Below, piece after piece: positions 12,068 to 23,712 of a stretch of DNA of 64,000 nt. This stretch comes from Chrysogorgia sp. JL179-B06 (taxonomy: Eukaryota > Cnidaria > Anthozoa > Scleralcyonacea > Chrysogorgiidae). The translations under genes were made by a program, and so were the position numbers. The DNA is taken from positions 3,509,501 through 3,573,500 of the forward strand of contig JAYKKM010000492.1 of assembly GCA_035772405.1 (NCBI GenBank), written 5' to 3'. A model generated the notes under the pieces. It was not told where the DNA came from and made no database searches. It saw only the letters and a list, made by a program, of their open reading frames with translations. Position 1 is the first letter of the stretch. Each line of letters begins with the position of its first letter.

Positions 12068-12459
12068 GTATTTATTGAAACTCTATGATTACTAGCCGGT
12101 TACATGATTACCACCATACATATATAGATAACTTCCCAGATATCTGTATATAAAAAAAAGCTGAACCAGCATAAAATTAATTAACATTCCTTTCAAACAA
12201 CTTACAGTATTGTAGTAGTTTGAAAGCCCTAGACACCTCTGAGCCAATATTAATTTGGTTCAGTTTTTTTTTCACACTGTATATTCCAAAGATTTCACAG
12301 TTAGACAAGATCTTAATGATAATGATATTGAAATACTAACAATTGAGATTAACAAAAATAAAGTCAGATCTTTTTTATTATTGATTAACTTTACAGATTC
12401 GAAAAATGCATACAATTAATTGACAGTGATGGAAAAGAAAGTACCCATTTTTGGTGATT

Positions 12460-12465
<6 letters not shown>
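12068..12465. other. Start of NXPE intron 1 with a dispersed repeat
   Basis: Intronic. About 12212-12280 (GTAGTAGTTTGAAAGCCC, CCAATATTAATT) recurs at about 22153-22240, also in an intron of this gene, so an unclassified repeat family occurs twice here. Confidence 0.5.
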
Positions 12466-12518
<53 letters not shown>

Positions 12519-13340
12519 AAATACTTATATAGCGCCAATTCCATTTAGTCCATTGGCGCTTTACACGAATACGAATCATGATTGATATAAATTGTTATAA
12601 TACAATATTATAAAAAATAGTAAAAGTAGTTCTATAGTAGATAGTAATTTTAAAGTTTATAACAAAAATGCTTTTGTAAATAAGTAAGTCTTATTAGTAT
12701 TTTTTAAAACAGGGCATAGTAGTTTCTGAGTAGTTTCTAAGATTGTATGGAAGTGTATTCCATGTTGGTGCATGTCGCTACCGAAAAGGCTCTAAAACCT
12801 TTTAGATTGCAGTGAACCCTTCCAAGGTAATTCTTGGTTGCGATTTGGTACATACCGGCAGATTAGGAGCATTGTTGTTAAGACACTTAAAAATTAGTAA
12901 AATAATCTTATACTGAATTCTATACTCAATGGGTATACCAGCGTATAGTTGTTGTAATACTGGTGTGATCGTGTTTTTAGCAAGATAGACTAATCTTGCA
13001 GCCGAGTTTTATTGAAGTTTCGATAAGTTGATTAGATAGACTAAAGTAAAGTGAGTTACAAAAATCCAATCTGGATGTTACAAATAAATGTACATGTACC
13101 AGGATCTCAGTTGATTATCGCGACAAAGATTGGCGTAGACGACTTGTTTCTTGAAGGAAGAGAGCCGACTTGCAGTCACCATTAATGATCCTCCATTGAT
13201 ATTGACGTGTCAAATATTACGCCAATATTCCTGGCGGTACAAGGGTTGATAACAGCTGTCAAAGATGGACACAGATGCGCTGGGTGGTGAAGGATGATTT
13301 CTAGCATCTCTGATCTCTTAACTTGTTTTGTTGTGATCTG
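12466..13340 (-). pseudogene. CR1/L2-like LINE 3' part with AAT tail
   Basis: Read on the minus strand, 13310-13182 encodes CTARNIGVIFDTSISMEDH, the motif following the reverse-transcriptase palm in CR1/L2-like LINEs. Frameshifted C-terminal sequence follows down to about 12540, and the element ends in an AAT microsatellite (12466-12514). The phrase near 12525-12560 (TATATAGCGCCAATTCC and TTGGCGCTTTACA) is the conserved 3' end. 5'-truncated and inactive, in intron 1 of the NXPE-like gene. Confidence 0.72.
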
Positions 13341-13399
13341 TTCATCAATGACGCCCTCTGACTGATATCCGGATGCGTTGCGCACATACCAGTCGACAT

Positions 13400-13770
13400 G
13401 CTCATGCTGGCTATACCACCAAGCCGAATCAGGCAGAATACGCGGTTCTAAAGCTCGCTGCAAAAGCATACCGACCCGACTTGCTAGTGCCGATACCTGA
13501 TCCAGACGACGCCCCTCCACAATGAATCCACCGGAACGATTCACTACCCTCGCCAGAGACGTCGTGAATCCCTTCCAACAAGCCGCCGGGGACGCAGTTC
13601 TCCCGCCAAGTATGGAATAGACTGAAATCGGGCTGGGGAAAAACAAAATGGAGATCGGTGCCCAAAAATGGTGCTCCTGCGGAATGATCCAGACCGTGGA
13701 CCACCAACACCTTCCACCTCCACAGAGTGAAGAAACCCTCCGGAATCTAGATGAAACTAGCTGTCAAAGT
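13400..13770 (+). pseudogene. Fragment of a second LINE type, C-terminal region
   Basis: The plus strand around 13600-13700 encodes a frameshifted version of the LINE C-terminal block with a Trp-Asn-Arg-Leu phrase (VWNRLKSGWGK), then CSCGMIQTVDHQ, matching the Cys-rich C-x-C-G-x-x-Q-T-x-x-H knuckle found after the reverse transcriptase in some non-LTR elements. The orientation is opposite to the neighbouring LINE, so two insertions meet here. Confidence 0.55.
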
Positions 13771-14153
13771 AAACTCGCCATGGTTTATTATACGAACACG
13801 AACGACGACGATGTTTCGTATTCTATATATTTGTTTTTTTAATTGTTCAGAAAAAACAGATATTGGTAAAGTCATGACTGTATGTTTGTCATGGTCAGTT
13901 TCTACCGATCTCGACTCGAACCTCTGTTTTTTACGGACCTCGACTCTCTCCACACGCGTCTGGTCCGTACTGGAAAACATTGGTGCGATATTTCATTATA
14001 CAGACCTCACGCTCGCGGTCAATATCAATAATTAAAGATTGACTTAATGACTGCAGGTCCCGACGGAAACAGCGAGATTTAATTCTCGAGGCTCTCGATG
14101 TTTCCCAAACCCAAGTGGTAATGGTTTTTTTAATTATTTATTATTGTCATTAA

Positions 14154-16781
14154 CCCTGGAGAAGGGTCATATGTGACCCACTGGGTCTTTCTTTGAGATT
14201 TACTGCCACTACTAGATTATATAAATGTCAGAGTTTGAACAAGAATATTTTTCTGTTATGATGCCAATCTATGGCATTGAAAGAAGGCATGGCACTAGTA
14301 AAACATACTAGCTTGTCATATATATACAAAGTTACTATACTACTTTATATGATACAGTTTGTAGCAATTTCTGCGCTCATTGAAACACAGCGGAACATCA
14401 CATTTCTCACAACACGTATCAGTTTTGATGGTTTTGCACACTGCACAGCGACGACGCTTGTCACGTTTCACTGGCCAGTGCGCAATTTGGTCAAAACGTG
14501 CATCCTCACATGGCTCGACACGGATTATCTTTGGTGGTTTGGGCGATGTTTCCTCACCAAGGGATGGTCTATCCGACTTTCTGGCGGTTCCACATTCAAT
14601 CAGTGCTTGTTCAACCTTGGACTGGAATTGGCGCAGCTTCATCACACTCTTGCCTGTGATTCCCAGCAGGGAACTGTCACGCTTGTACAGGAGCCATGCA
14701 TTGATTACCCCAATACTGGTAAAATGCCAGAAGAGTATAAGGTACCATCTCCGCGTTCGAATAGAATACTTACATCGGGAGATGTGTGCATCCAGCATAT
14801 CCACACCACCCATGTGGGTATTGTATTCTGGCTGATGATGTATGGGCGGTCAACGTCGGTATACTCTTTCTTACTCTTGTCCCAGCGACGGGCTGTGTCC
14901 ATAGGCTCAGGACCAGCATAGTTCGACATGAGGGTTACTGCTTTGGAATCCTGCCATCTAACACAGACGGTATTGTTCTTCGATTCTACTCTAAAATCAT
15001 GTGATCCTCGTCCTTTCTTCTTCAGGGCATTTTCTTCCAAGACATTGCACTTTGCGAGACGGTTCTTTCTCACAGTCCCAGTGTAAAGAAATCCGTCTTC
15101 TTACAATTTCTCTATCAGTTGAACTGAGGTGAAGAAATTGTCAGCATATATCTTGTGCCCTACATCTTTTGGAAGAGTTTCACACAGTTTTACGACAACA
15201 TCTCCTCCTCCAATGCCAAACTCCTTTGCTCCCTTATCTCCACCTTTTCCCTGATAAACATCAAAGTCATGGAGGAGTCCATGCACAGAGCATCTAGCCC
15301 ATACTTTGAAGCCCCATGGATGCGGCTTACCCCTTACATACTGCCGTATTTTCCCAAATTTGCCTTTGTAGGGTACCATCATTTCATCAATGACTGATGT
15401 TCTGCAGGGGTAGTCTGAAGGCACCGAGCTTGGAACATGTTCAGAAATGGTCGAATTTTCTTGGTTTCCTCTGACACAGTTTCATTGTCCACAACATGAA
15501 TCAGAGAAAGAAGAAGCTGGAATCTATTCCTGCTCATAACTTCTGTAACTGGAGGGTACCGAGTTTCTTTTTCCTAGTACATCCGTATTGCAGGCATCTC
15601 AACAAGGCCCATTTTGAAGTACATGCCCAGTACTTGTTCAATTTCTTTCGCAGATGTATTTACACATTTACCCTGTTTTTGGACACTGTATCTGTTAGTA
15701 TAATCCACAATCAGTTCTATCATTTCTTGTGTCACAAAGCGCTTGAAGTAGAGTAAGGGTGTCTCTGTTATTCCAGTTGGATCTGTTGGTTCAACCATTT
15801 TACCCTGAAATTGATCTTGGGGTGCGTTGAAATCTTTTTTTCGCCAACGATATTTTGTCTTGGTTTTCCCCTTTGTGGTGTTGGCCAATCTTCTTGCGAG
15901 AGGTACATCATCATCATCATCATCACCACTTGATTTATCATTCACTTCTGATAAGTGTTCATGGTCACTTTCAGAGTCACTACTCTCTAAATTATCAACG
16001 TTACCTGGGGCATACACTTCATTGCTATCCGACTCATCACTTGGGCCACTTAGGCTGACATCACTATCATTAGCATCAATTGCATCTAAAACTTGCTCAA
16101 CAGTAAGACGATCTGACTTTCTGCGGCTAGCCATGATAAACTGAGAAAATCACGAAAAAAGAAAACAGACACTATAAATAAAAATGTTATGTAGTTCTAT
16201 ATGTCTATTTTATCTCACAAATTCTGAAAACAGAACCTTTATGTTCGACCCAAACAATAATTCTACAAAACCCAGCACCAAGTTGGTGTAAAGTTGGGAA
16301 GTCTGATATGATATATATGCTAATCCAGCATTATACTTTATCACCTTTCGAAAATCTGACCCCTGAATAAAAATGACAAAAACTTCCACAGTAACCCAGT
16401 GCGTCATATGTGACCCATCGATTTTACAATTTGCTGTATGCATCACAAATTCGCAAAAACCTCACCAAAATACGTTTCACATGTTCACTAATAACTCATC
16501 CTTTAGTTTCAGTCATAAAAATCTATGTAACTTACTTCTTTATGGCTTGATTATTGCTTGAAAACCGCAATTCAAAATTAATAAATTCACAGTGAAAACC
16601 GCCATGTTTGTTAGAGAATTCCAATGACGTAATTTTACAAATTCGGCACCAGATCACTTTTTCGGGTGGGTTATATACGGGACTCTGGGTTTTAGTGGAA
16701 AAAAATTATTATCATCAAACATGTCACTAACAATGGGCTTTTAATATAGTGGGGTCATATGTGACCCCATGGGTTCTCCAG
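14154..16781 (-). mobile_element. piggyBac transposon (decayed, near full length)
   Basis: A 2.63-kb element. The left end follows TTAA (14150-14153), the obligate piggyBac target, and reads CCCTGGAGAAGGGTCATATG. The right end carries GGGGTCATATGTGACCCC and GGTTCTCCAG, so the terminal inverted repeat is shared, but the right side has a small insertion and no TTAA follows. It holds the transposase described separately and lies in intron 1 of the NXPE-like gene. Confidence 0.85.
14340..16134 (-). pseudogene. piggyBac transposase, frameshifted
   Basis: Four overlapping or adjacent minus-strand frames (16134-15574, 15424-15101, 15073-14705, 14813-14340) line up as one DDE transposase of the piggyBac family of roughly 590 residues. 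The N-terminus starts MASRRKSDRLTVEQVLDAID and is acidic and Ser-rich. The core has DEMMVPYKGKFGKIRQYVRG and later YADNFFTSVQLIEKL. The C-terminus is the Cys-rich zinc-binding tail (CAVCKTIKTDTCCEKCDVPL). At least three frame changes separate these blocks, so no functional enzyme is made. Such an enzyme would cut and paste at TTAA. Confidence 0.88.
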
Positions 16782-16856
16782 ACATTGCTACACATTGTTT
16801 GCCGGCATTCAATCCAAATCTATAGCTTCCTCGGCTAAAGTCAGCACATTCAGATC

Positions 16857-17603
16857 CAGGGGCGTAGGAAGCAGGGGGGCCGGGGGGGCCGCGGCCCCCC
16901 CAATATTATATAAAGGGGGGCCGGAATAGCTTTCGGCCCCCCCAAAAATAATTGAATTTGAAAGAAAAATTGCAGCAAAAAATTGAATTCGAAAGCCAAG
17001 TATTTGAAATCATATATTAATCGAATAGTATGAATGTATGATATTACCGACAAGTTGGAAAACAACATCTTCCTATAAATGTTCTGTTAAAGAAGTAATC
17101 ACAATATCTTTGCATGTTAACCCAAGTGTTTTACTAAACTAAAGTACTAATATTTCTCTGGTTTACATGGCTCTACTCCAGTAGGCGTTCTTTTTTAACT
17201 AAGCAGAAGGGCGGAAATCGCGGAATGATTGAGGGTAAAAGGTAGCTCCAGTTGGAAAAAAACGTCGATATCGGACTCGCTGACTATTGCATTAATGTTG
17301 TCAGTGGTTCCCATACTGATGAGCTCTGATATAGAGCGAAACAGTTCAAAATATGAAATTTTATAAACTTCTGAACTGAAAAATCACCGCTCAGAATGCA
17401 GGAAATGCAAGTTGCGGGAATCTAGATTTCAAAATTTTTCGGGGGGCATACCCCCGGACCCTCCTAGAAAGCCTCGTGCCTACGGCGCTCGGATTATTAG
17501 TTATCATGACCACCCATTTGGGACTAGCTTCGCCACTGATAGGTACAACGAAAATTTTGCTTTGGCCGGCCCCCCCAACTTTACAAAGCTTCCTACGCCC
17601 CTG
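16857..17603. mobile_element. hAT MITE with 8-bp target duplication
   Basis: The 747-bp element has perfect 16-bp inverted ends CAGGGGCGTAGGAAGC and GCTTCCTACGCCCCTG. It is flanked on both sides by TTCAGATC (16849-16856 and 17604-17611), an 8-bp target duplication diagnostic of hAT elements. G-rich runs follow the left end. It has no transposase frame, so it is non-autonomous. Part of its interior (17395-17460) resembles 40777-40850 within another hAT-like element. Confidence 0.93.
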
Positions 17604-17689
17604 TTCAGATCGATATATAGTAACCCCCATACGTGTAGTTCAATCTTGGTGTATTAATTTGAAAAGTTATAACAAGTCAATGTCAATAG

Positions 17690-17830
17690 TTTTTCTGAGC
17701 AATAATCAATGTATTTTTTGTGACTACTATAGCAATAGTCAAGGTAGTTTTTGTGACTACTATTGTACTAATACTATAGCAATAGCCAAGGTAGAATTTT
17801 GTAACTACTATAGCAATAGTCAATAGTATA
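17690..17830. repeat. Degenerate ~50-60-bp tandem repeat
   Basis: Three imperfect copies of GACTACTATAGCAATAGTCAAGG-like text, with internal CAATAGTC variants. It lies in NXPE intron 1 and has no coding meaning. Confidence 0.6.
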
Positions 17831-17951
17831 TCGAGCACAACCACTCGTATATCGAGCACAATCACTAGTATTTCAATTGAGCGTGAACCTACAACTAGTA
17901 CAATTACACAATGGTTCCTGTGAGAATGAACCTCGCAAATAACAAATATAC

Positions 17952-18360
17952 TGGCATGTTGTAAAACATGGACTGATAAAACATGGACTGGACTGGACTG
18001 GACTGATAAAACATGGACTGATAAAACATGGACTGATAAAACATGGACTGGTAAAACATGGACTGGTAAAACATGGAGGGTTAGGATCTTGTTGTTTTGG
18101 GGTTAGCGATTATTTGTTAATGTATAGACATCATATATGAGATGTCTACATTAACAAATAATCGCTAACCCCAAAACAACAAAGATCCTAACCCTCCATG
18201 TTTTACCAGTCCATGTTTTATCAGTCCATGTTTTATCAGTCCATGTTTTATCAGTCCATGTTTTACCAGTCCATGTTTTATCAGTCCATGTTTTATCAGT
18301 CCATGTTTTATCAGTCCAGTCCAGTCCATGTTTTATCAGTCCATGTTTTACAACATGCCA
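17952..18360. repeat. ~400-bp palindrome built from a GGACTGATAAAACAT minisatellite
   Basis: The left arm (17952 to about 18135) and right arm (about 18136-18360) are reverse complements, starting TGGCATGTTG and ending CAACATGCCA. The centre is TCATATATGA near 18131-18140. Each arm holds GGACTGATAAAACAT repeats (about 7 left, about 10 right), with GGACTGGACTGG runs placed symmetrically. Inside, GGTTAGGATC...GGGGTTAGCGATTATTTG is mirrored as well. Arms differ by ~41 bp because the right has more repeat units. Confidence 0.9.
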
Positions 18361-18928
18361 AATATATACAGCACGCTGAAAGACAAAGGGATAAAAATGC
18401 TTTGTTAGCCGAGAAACGAACAACAAGATATTTATAGGTTTAGCTATATTTATCCTGTCCGTTCCGGTCCTGCGGAAGATTTTCCTGAGTAGCCCAAAAA
18501 CATCTAAAACCGAGAAACGAATAACAAGATATTTATAGCTTTAGCTATTTTATAAACATTATCTACGAAACCAGAAGACATCACATTTTAATAAAACCGA
18601 GAAATCTGTGCTGTAAAAAATACACGCTACAACGCGTCGCGTCATTAGAACCTTAAATGAAAATGTATGTCTTAAAGATCATATTTACTTAACCTGAATG
18701 TCGAAAACCCGCAAAGAATCCTTATATTTTCGACAAATTCACGGAGTAAAATGCCATGAATGATGAATTTAGAATTCGCTGTCGCATGATCAATCAATCG
18801 CACTGGTCTATCCGTAAACATCCGCCAAATCTCCGTAAGAGCTTCGTGTCACGTGACGGTATGACAAGAAAGAAAGAAAGTGCTAAACCCAGCCGATGAC
18901 ATAGTGTGCTACTGGATATACATCCAGT

Positions 18929-20752
18929 AGACACAAAAATAGACAACATATTTTAAAATTAACAACATATTTGCAAGTCAAATCTCACAAAAAATTGTTT
19001 TGTGAGAAAAAAACAGTTATAGTATAACACAAATCAAAGTTCGCAAGACAATTCATTTCAATATCAAAAATACATTTCAAAATAGACAACGCATTTCAAA
19101 ATTTACAGCACATTTTCACAAAACCCAAACCCAAATCGAACCCTGATACTTTGACCGGCGATGGTGAAGCGAAATTGCCTGCAGGCCGTACGATCCTTTG
19201 CCAGTATGGCGGACAAAGTTTCTGAATGTGAAGTTATTTGAAGAAGTTATCACTTCGTTGACACTTTCAGTGCCAGAATCCCAAAGCCAGAACCTTTCAC
19301 TTGACTTGCTTCAATATCTTCTAAATAGCGGTTGAAGTTGAAGGAAATAATTGCTTCTTCATGAGGACGCTTGTTACCTCCTTCTGCATGGTGAAAATAA
19401 TATGTGGAACATTTCATCAGTACCTTCAACACTTATTAACTGATTCTGGTCACAGTTTTGAATAGTTTTTCAGGGCTTTGTCGATTCATATCCAAAAAAC
19501 CAAACAGCTCCAAACCTTCAATGAAATTTTCCCGCACAATGCAGAGGCATAGAGTGCAGTACTCCATAGTAAAGTGAGAGATGTAACGTATCAGTGAAGC
19601 CAACTTAAAATCTTCAGTGTCAGTTGCGTTCTTCAGCACCTCTAATTTATTTCTAACCTTCAGATTTGGTACGTCGGCAACTGATGTGCAGACCCTTTCA
19701 TCCTTACCATATATTAGGAGGTAATCCAGGACAGATGGTACAAAGAAACATGTGCAGCTTGGTGAGCCTTCATGGACGATGGCCATGGCACAAAGCTTAC
19801 CATACTTCAAATAATCTTGTTGTTCCAGAGCAACAACATTATTTGAAAAGCATTTCTTGCTGCTCTCTCCAACAAACATTAAGGTGAATTCATTCATACA
19901 CTTATGAAGCAAGGAGAAGAACTCTCTTTTGGGGCCACCTTGATCAACTTTTGGCTCTCCCACAAATTGGACACGCGTAATACTTTATAAAAAACTTCCT
20001 CAGGGCATCTATTCATTTTTACTTTGGCATCTTCCCAGATTCTGCATCACTCTCGCTCGAACCAAATACTGTGCTAATGATGTAATTGAGCACTTGATAT
20101 AGTCACGTGAAGAACAAACGATATGATTTTCCATATTCTGCTTTGTATTTATACAGAATGAAGTCGTCATCCCTTTCATATAACTTATCAACCTTAATAC
20201 CATCGGGATAAAGTAAGATATATATTCAGTACTATCTTTAATTATGTTCCAAAAATGTGCTTTATGTTTCGCCAAAGCAGCATTCAGTATGTCACTAGTA
20301 TGTCGGTAGACGTCTGGTAAATTAGCAACAACAGGCGAAGTGGTTCTACACTTACAGCAAAATCGATGGTTTTATTCGCTGAGCTTATAATTCCCGCGTG
20401 ACAATGGGAAAAACATGAATGATCATACATAAATTACGCCATCTTTCTCTATATAGCCTCGTGAAATATAGTTGGCGAGACGTGACGTTTGTAGTACAAA
20501 TATACAATATAGGGTAATGGTAGATCATTATAAGTAACATGCACTCTTAACACCACGAAATCCTTGACTATCATCGTGCACCGCGCGCAGACAGGCTTAA
20601 ATTTGTATTGTGAATTTTGATTTGTGTTGCGAACTTTGATTTGTGTTGTACTAATTTAATTGTGCTGTGAGATTTAACATGCAAATGTGTCGTCGATGAA
20701 ATGTGTTGTCGATATTGAATTGTGTTGCGAACTTTGATTTGTGTTGTGACAC
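18929..20752. mobile_element. TIR transposon carrying a HECT-ligase fragment
   Basis: Long imperfect inverted repeats bound this segment. ACACAAATCAAAGTTCGCAA at 19027-19046 is mirrored by TTGCGAACTTTGATTTGTGT at 20627-20646 and again at 20725-20744, with surrounding text (CAAATCTCACA, GACAACATATTT) also mirrored. No transposase is seen. The interior holds the HECT-related fragment on the minus strand. The exact ends and target duplication are unresolved. Confidence 0.72.
19250..20275 (-). pseudogene. HECT-type E3 ligase (G2E3-like) fragment, truncated
   Basis: A minus-strand frame (19963-19436, about 175 residues) begins VGEPKVDQGGPKREFFSLLH, the hallmark of the HECT N-lobe in G2/M-phase-specific E3 ligase-like proteins. 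The next block (19432-19250) continues EGGNKRPHEEAIISFNFNRYL. A preceding frame (20275-20009) may be the region upstream of the domain. The C-lobe with the active-site Cys that accepts ubiquitin is missing, and the pieces need frame changes, so ligase activity is not expected. It has no introns and sits between inverted repeats, which suggests capture by a transposon. G2E3-like HECT sequences are commonly multiplied in cnidarian genomes. Confidence 0.7.
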
Positions 20753-21060
20753 TTGTGGGCCACCGTACGTATGTCTGATTTTAACAAGTGCCACGTGGCC
20801 ATATATACATTAACCACTATGGCAGCCAGAGTTATATCCAGGGAAAATCCAGCTATATAACAAGTGGTTATATTATATGGCTTGAGCCAAGCCCTCGGGA
20901 TATGGCTTGGCTCTCATGAGCGGTCTTAACGCAGCATTTCTGTAATCTGATTGGTTCTTGAGCTGTCTTCACAAACCTGTAATGACCGGTCATTACAAAA
21001 CAACTTCGAGGATCAAAATCGATGAATTATTTTTATGATTCGTCTCATTCATCTTTTCAG

Positions 21061-21192
21061 GCAATGTCCAAGGTAAGAACCAACCAGATGGTACATTGGG
21101 AGAAAATAGCCCATATCTCATGCAACCTTTTGGTAATGGGAAGCCTATTTTGATAACGATTCTGAAGCCAAGCTATTCCAAGACTATTCAAT
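21061..21192 (+). CDS. NXPE-like protein, exon 2
   Basis: The acceptor is TCATCTTTTCAG and the donor CAAT|GTGAGT. In phase 1 it codes residues 243-286 (GNVQGKNQPDGTLGENSP... ILKPSYSKTIQ), the linker after the Ig-like part. There is no internal stop. It is separated from exon 1 by a ~9-kb intron filled with mobile DNA. Confidence 0.8.
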
Positions 21193-21222
21193 GTGAGTAT
21201 TCCAGCAAATAACATTCGTTAA

Positions 21223-21502
21223 AGGTGCAGTCCAGTCCGTTCTGCGCATGTGCGATATGGGGACCCCACATGTAAACAAACTTTGACGGAATAGATTTGC
21301 GGCGAAGACACGAGTGGTAGTTTGATATATTATCCACATTTATGAACAGAACAGCTTATCTTATAACACGCTTTTTAGGCGGAAAAGCTCAAGCGTGTAA
21401 AAAAAATCCACAATACTTCATGTTCAATGTTTATATAATGCAATGTAAACAAACGATGTAAACAGAAACGTGGACATGCGCAGAACGGACTGTACGGCAC
21501 CT
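21223..21502. mobile_element. MITE with TTAA target duplication
   Basis: The 280-bp element sits between TTAA at 21219-21222 and TTAA at 21503-21506. The ends are inverted: AGGTGCAGTCCAGTCCGTTC and, on the other side, GAACGGACTGTACGGCACCT, then GCGCATG and CATGCGC further in. TTAA duplication fits piggyBac or Kolobok; the TIR does not match the piggyBac at 14.15 kb. It lies in NXPE intron 2. Confidence 0.85.
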
Positions 21503-21629
21503 TTAAATTTCATTTGAAAGTCAAAAAAATGTTAAAAATGATAGACCGTGCATTTAGAATCAAGATGCTTTTATGCATATTTATAACAAATTTATAAGCA
21601 AATTTATATTTATTTTTTGCCATTGCCAG

Positions 21630-21770
21630 CTGCGCTGGACCGCATTCGAAGAAAGTTTATGGAGAGGAGCAAAGAACAAAAGGAATCACATTGTCAGACA
21701 GAATGCGGTAGCTTAATGTGGGATGGGTATGGGCGATGGGTAAATGATTCATGGAAACCTTTTGTCAAAG
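21630..21770 (+). CDS. NXPE-like protein, exon 3
   Basis: The acceptor is TTGCCATTGCCAG and the donor GTCAAAG|GTACAG. It codes residues 287-333 (ALDRIRRKFMERSKEQKESH, then a Cys/Trp-rich stretch with WDGYGRWVNDSWKP). This W-x-G-x-G-x-W phrase is the linker typical before the esterase domain of NXPE proteins. Phase 1 at both ends. Confidence 0.8.
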
Positions 21771-21839
21771 GTACAGTATAAAATGATAAAAATAAATATT
21801 GAACATTTATTTTCTCATTAATGTTATTGATGTTGTATA

Positions 21840-22005
21840 GACCGACTATTCATAAATGGCCGCCAATTTAAGATTATTTTATATACATTAAAATGAACAA
21901 TAAAAATTATTTTGAATTATAAACACAACAACGATACTCGAAAGGCTAATTTAAATGCACACAAACTGTGATCATTAAATCGGCGGCCATTTATGATACA
22001 GTATG
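21840..22005. mobile_element. Small inverted-repeat element (CATAAATGGCCGCC)
   Basis: TTCATAAATGGCCGCCAATTTAA at 21848-21870 is mirrored by TTAAATCGGCGGCCATTTATGA at about 21975-21996. About 150 bp, AT-rich inside, no coding frame. Probably a MITE of unknown superfamily in NXPE intron 3. Confidence 0.55.
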
Positions 22006-22009
22006 TGGA

Positions 22010-23241
22010 AAGTCATAATTAATACATCACATTGAAGAAAAAAATCATCACAATAAATAAAAAAATAAGAAATAGAAAATAAATGGCGTTATATAACAAA
22101 TAATTTAATCGTTTTTGAGCATTGTTGACTAAAATAAAACACATTAAAACCAATGTAGTAGTTTGAAAGCCCACCTCTGTGCCAATATTAATTAATTTTA
22201 TGCCGGTTTCGATTTTTTTGATACACAGTGTATATATAGTATTAAACACTCGCTTTTCGTTAACAGCGCCGCTCCGCACTTCAGTATTCATCATTTTGTC
22301 CGCATTTACGATTTATTCTTGCATTCTTAACAACAGAAAATGGCTCATTTGAAATCCCTTGAGAGACAATTTCAGTTTGTCTGTCCGCCTTTTAATTAGG
22401 AACTATACGCTGGGATATTGCAAACAAAAACAGGGAAATATTAGTTTATACCTTTGGGAATCACTTTGACCAATAACAATTAATGTTTACTTCAAGCTTG
22501 AAGTTCAAGCCACTGGAAAACTAAACAATTCAGCATAAACAGTCTATTAATAACTGTTTATCAACCACGCGAAAGCGGTTCTTTTTGATATTTATATATA
22601 AAAGTGCAAAATCAACTTTCTCAACATTCAGCCCCATCATGTCTGCCAAACTATATAGCAGTCGACCACAAGTCATCCCTGTTTCAACGGGCATCATTAC
22701 ACATGACCGCCAGTTAAAACTGGTCGATCCCATCGTACTTTTCGCGCTTGGCTTTAACCTTTTAGCTTTGTCGGAGCACAACCTAATTGATTTTATAGCT
22801 GTATACGCGATATGTAATTTACTAAAATACTAATTGCCAGTTGACAATTTATAAAATTATGACAAAACATAACCCAAAGATTATTTATACGTTGTAAAAC
22901 TCAAGAAATGTGTCAATACAAACAAAATCGAGGGAATAATATTACCCCTTTTTATAAGTATTCGATAGATCAAAGACGACACAAATAGTTGCTAAAATAA
23001 TAAGTTTAATAATCTGGACGCTGTAAATCTTACTCCCCTACTAACATACTTGTAATCCTTGTAGCGCTCTATTCTATAATCAGAACTCTGTTTAATTATA
23101 TTCTGATCTTCTCTCGCTCCATACTTCTCTCACTCTGATGCTTTTCAACTATTTATATATTTTGAAATAAAATCAAAATATTATCTTGATTAATATGATT
23201 TTTTTGGATTATGTATTGTTATATACATAATATCTCCCTAG
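22010..23241. other. NXPE intron 3, remainder
   Basis: Holds the second copies of two dispersed repeats (22153-22240 with 12212-12280; 22306-22405 with 779-900). A minus-strand open frame of 83 codons at 22781-22530 was not recognised and may be chance. Confidence 0.4.
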
Positions 23242-23489
23242 ATGTTAGTGTAAAACAGGAGCCACATAAACAGGAAGGTATTTTGTGGTTTTATGGAGAC
23301 TCGGTATCTAAAATGTTCAAAGAAGCTTTCTCGACTGGAAAATACCATGAAATATGCAAAAGGATTTTCAAACGTTGTCAAATCACTTATAGTTGGATAT
23401 ACAATATGGATAGTTATATGAAGGAAAAGGAACCACTTCCAGACGGAAACGATTATGACCACGAGAAAGTAATGAAAGAAATTAAAGAG
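23242..23489 (+). CDS. NXPE-like protein, exon 4 (esterase GDS box)
   Basis: The acceptor is ATATCTCCCTAG and the donor GAG|GTATAG. It codes residues 334-416. WFYGDSVSKMF places the Gly-Asp-Ser of the PC-esterase/GDSL-like fold at about residues 352-354; Ser354 would be the nucleophile. It enters in phase 1 and leaves in phase 0. An ATG at the start of this frame lies upstream of the acceptor and is not a start. Confidence 0.82.
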
Positions 23490-23712
23490 GTATAGTTATT
23501 TAAAATATATTATATTGTCCGCGTTTGAAAACTCAAACCGGTTTTTAAGAATTCTATTTTGTCAGAAAACGCGTATATGCATATATGAAATTATGGAAAC
23601 ACACGTGGTTGTACAGATGAATATTACCTCAAATTAATTCTCTTGAATTCTTATGAAAAGTGAAAAAAGCTCAGAACAATAAGTAAAATTGAATACAACT
23701 CAAGTATGATGA

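Noticed and set aside
18198..18437. A repeat-protein gene (FYQSM units)
   Set aside because: The frame is the translation of a palindromic minisatellite, and an equally long frame exists on the other strand.
22530..22833. Overlapping open frames on both strands in NXPE intron 3
   Set aside because: Neither resembles a known family, and there are no supporting splice signals.
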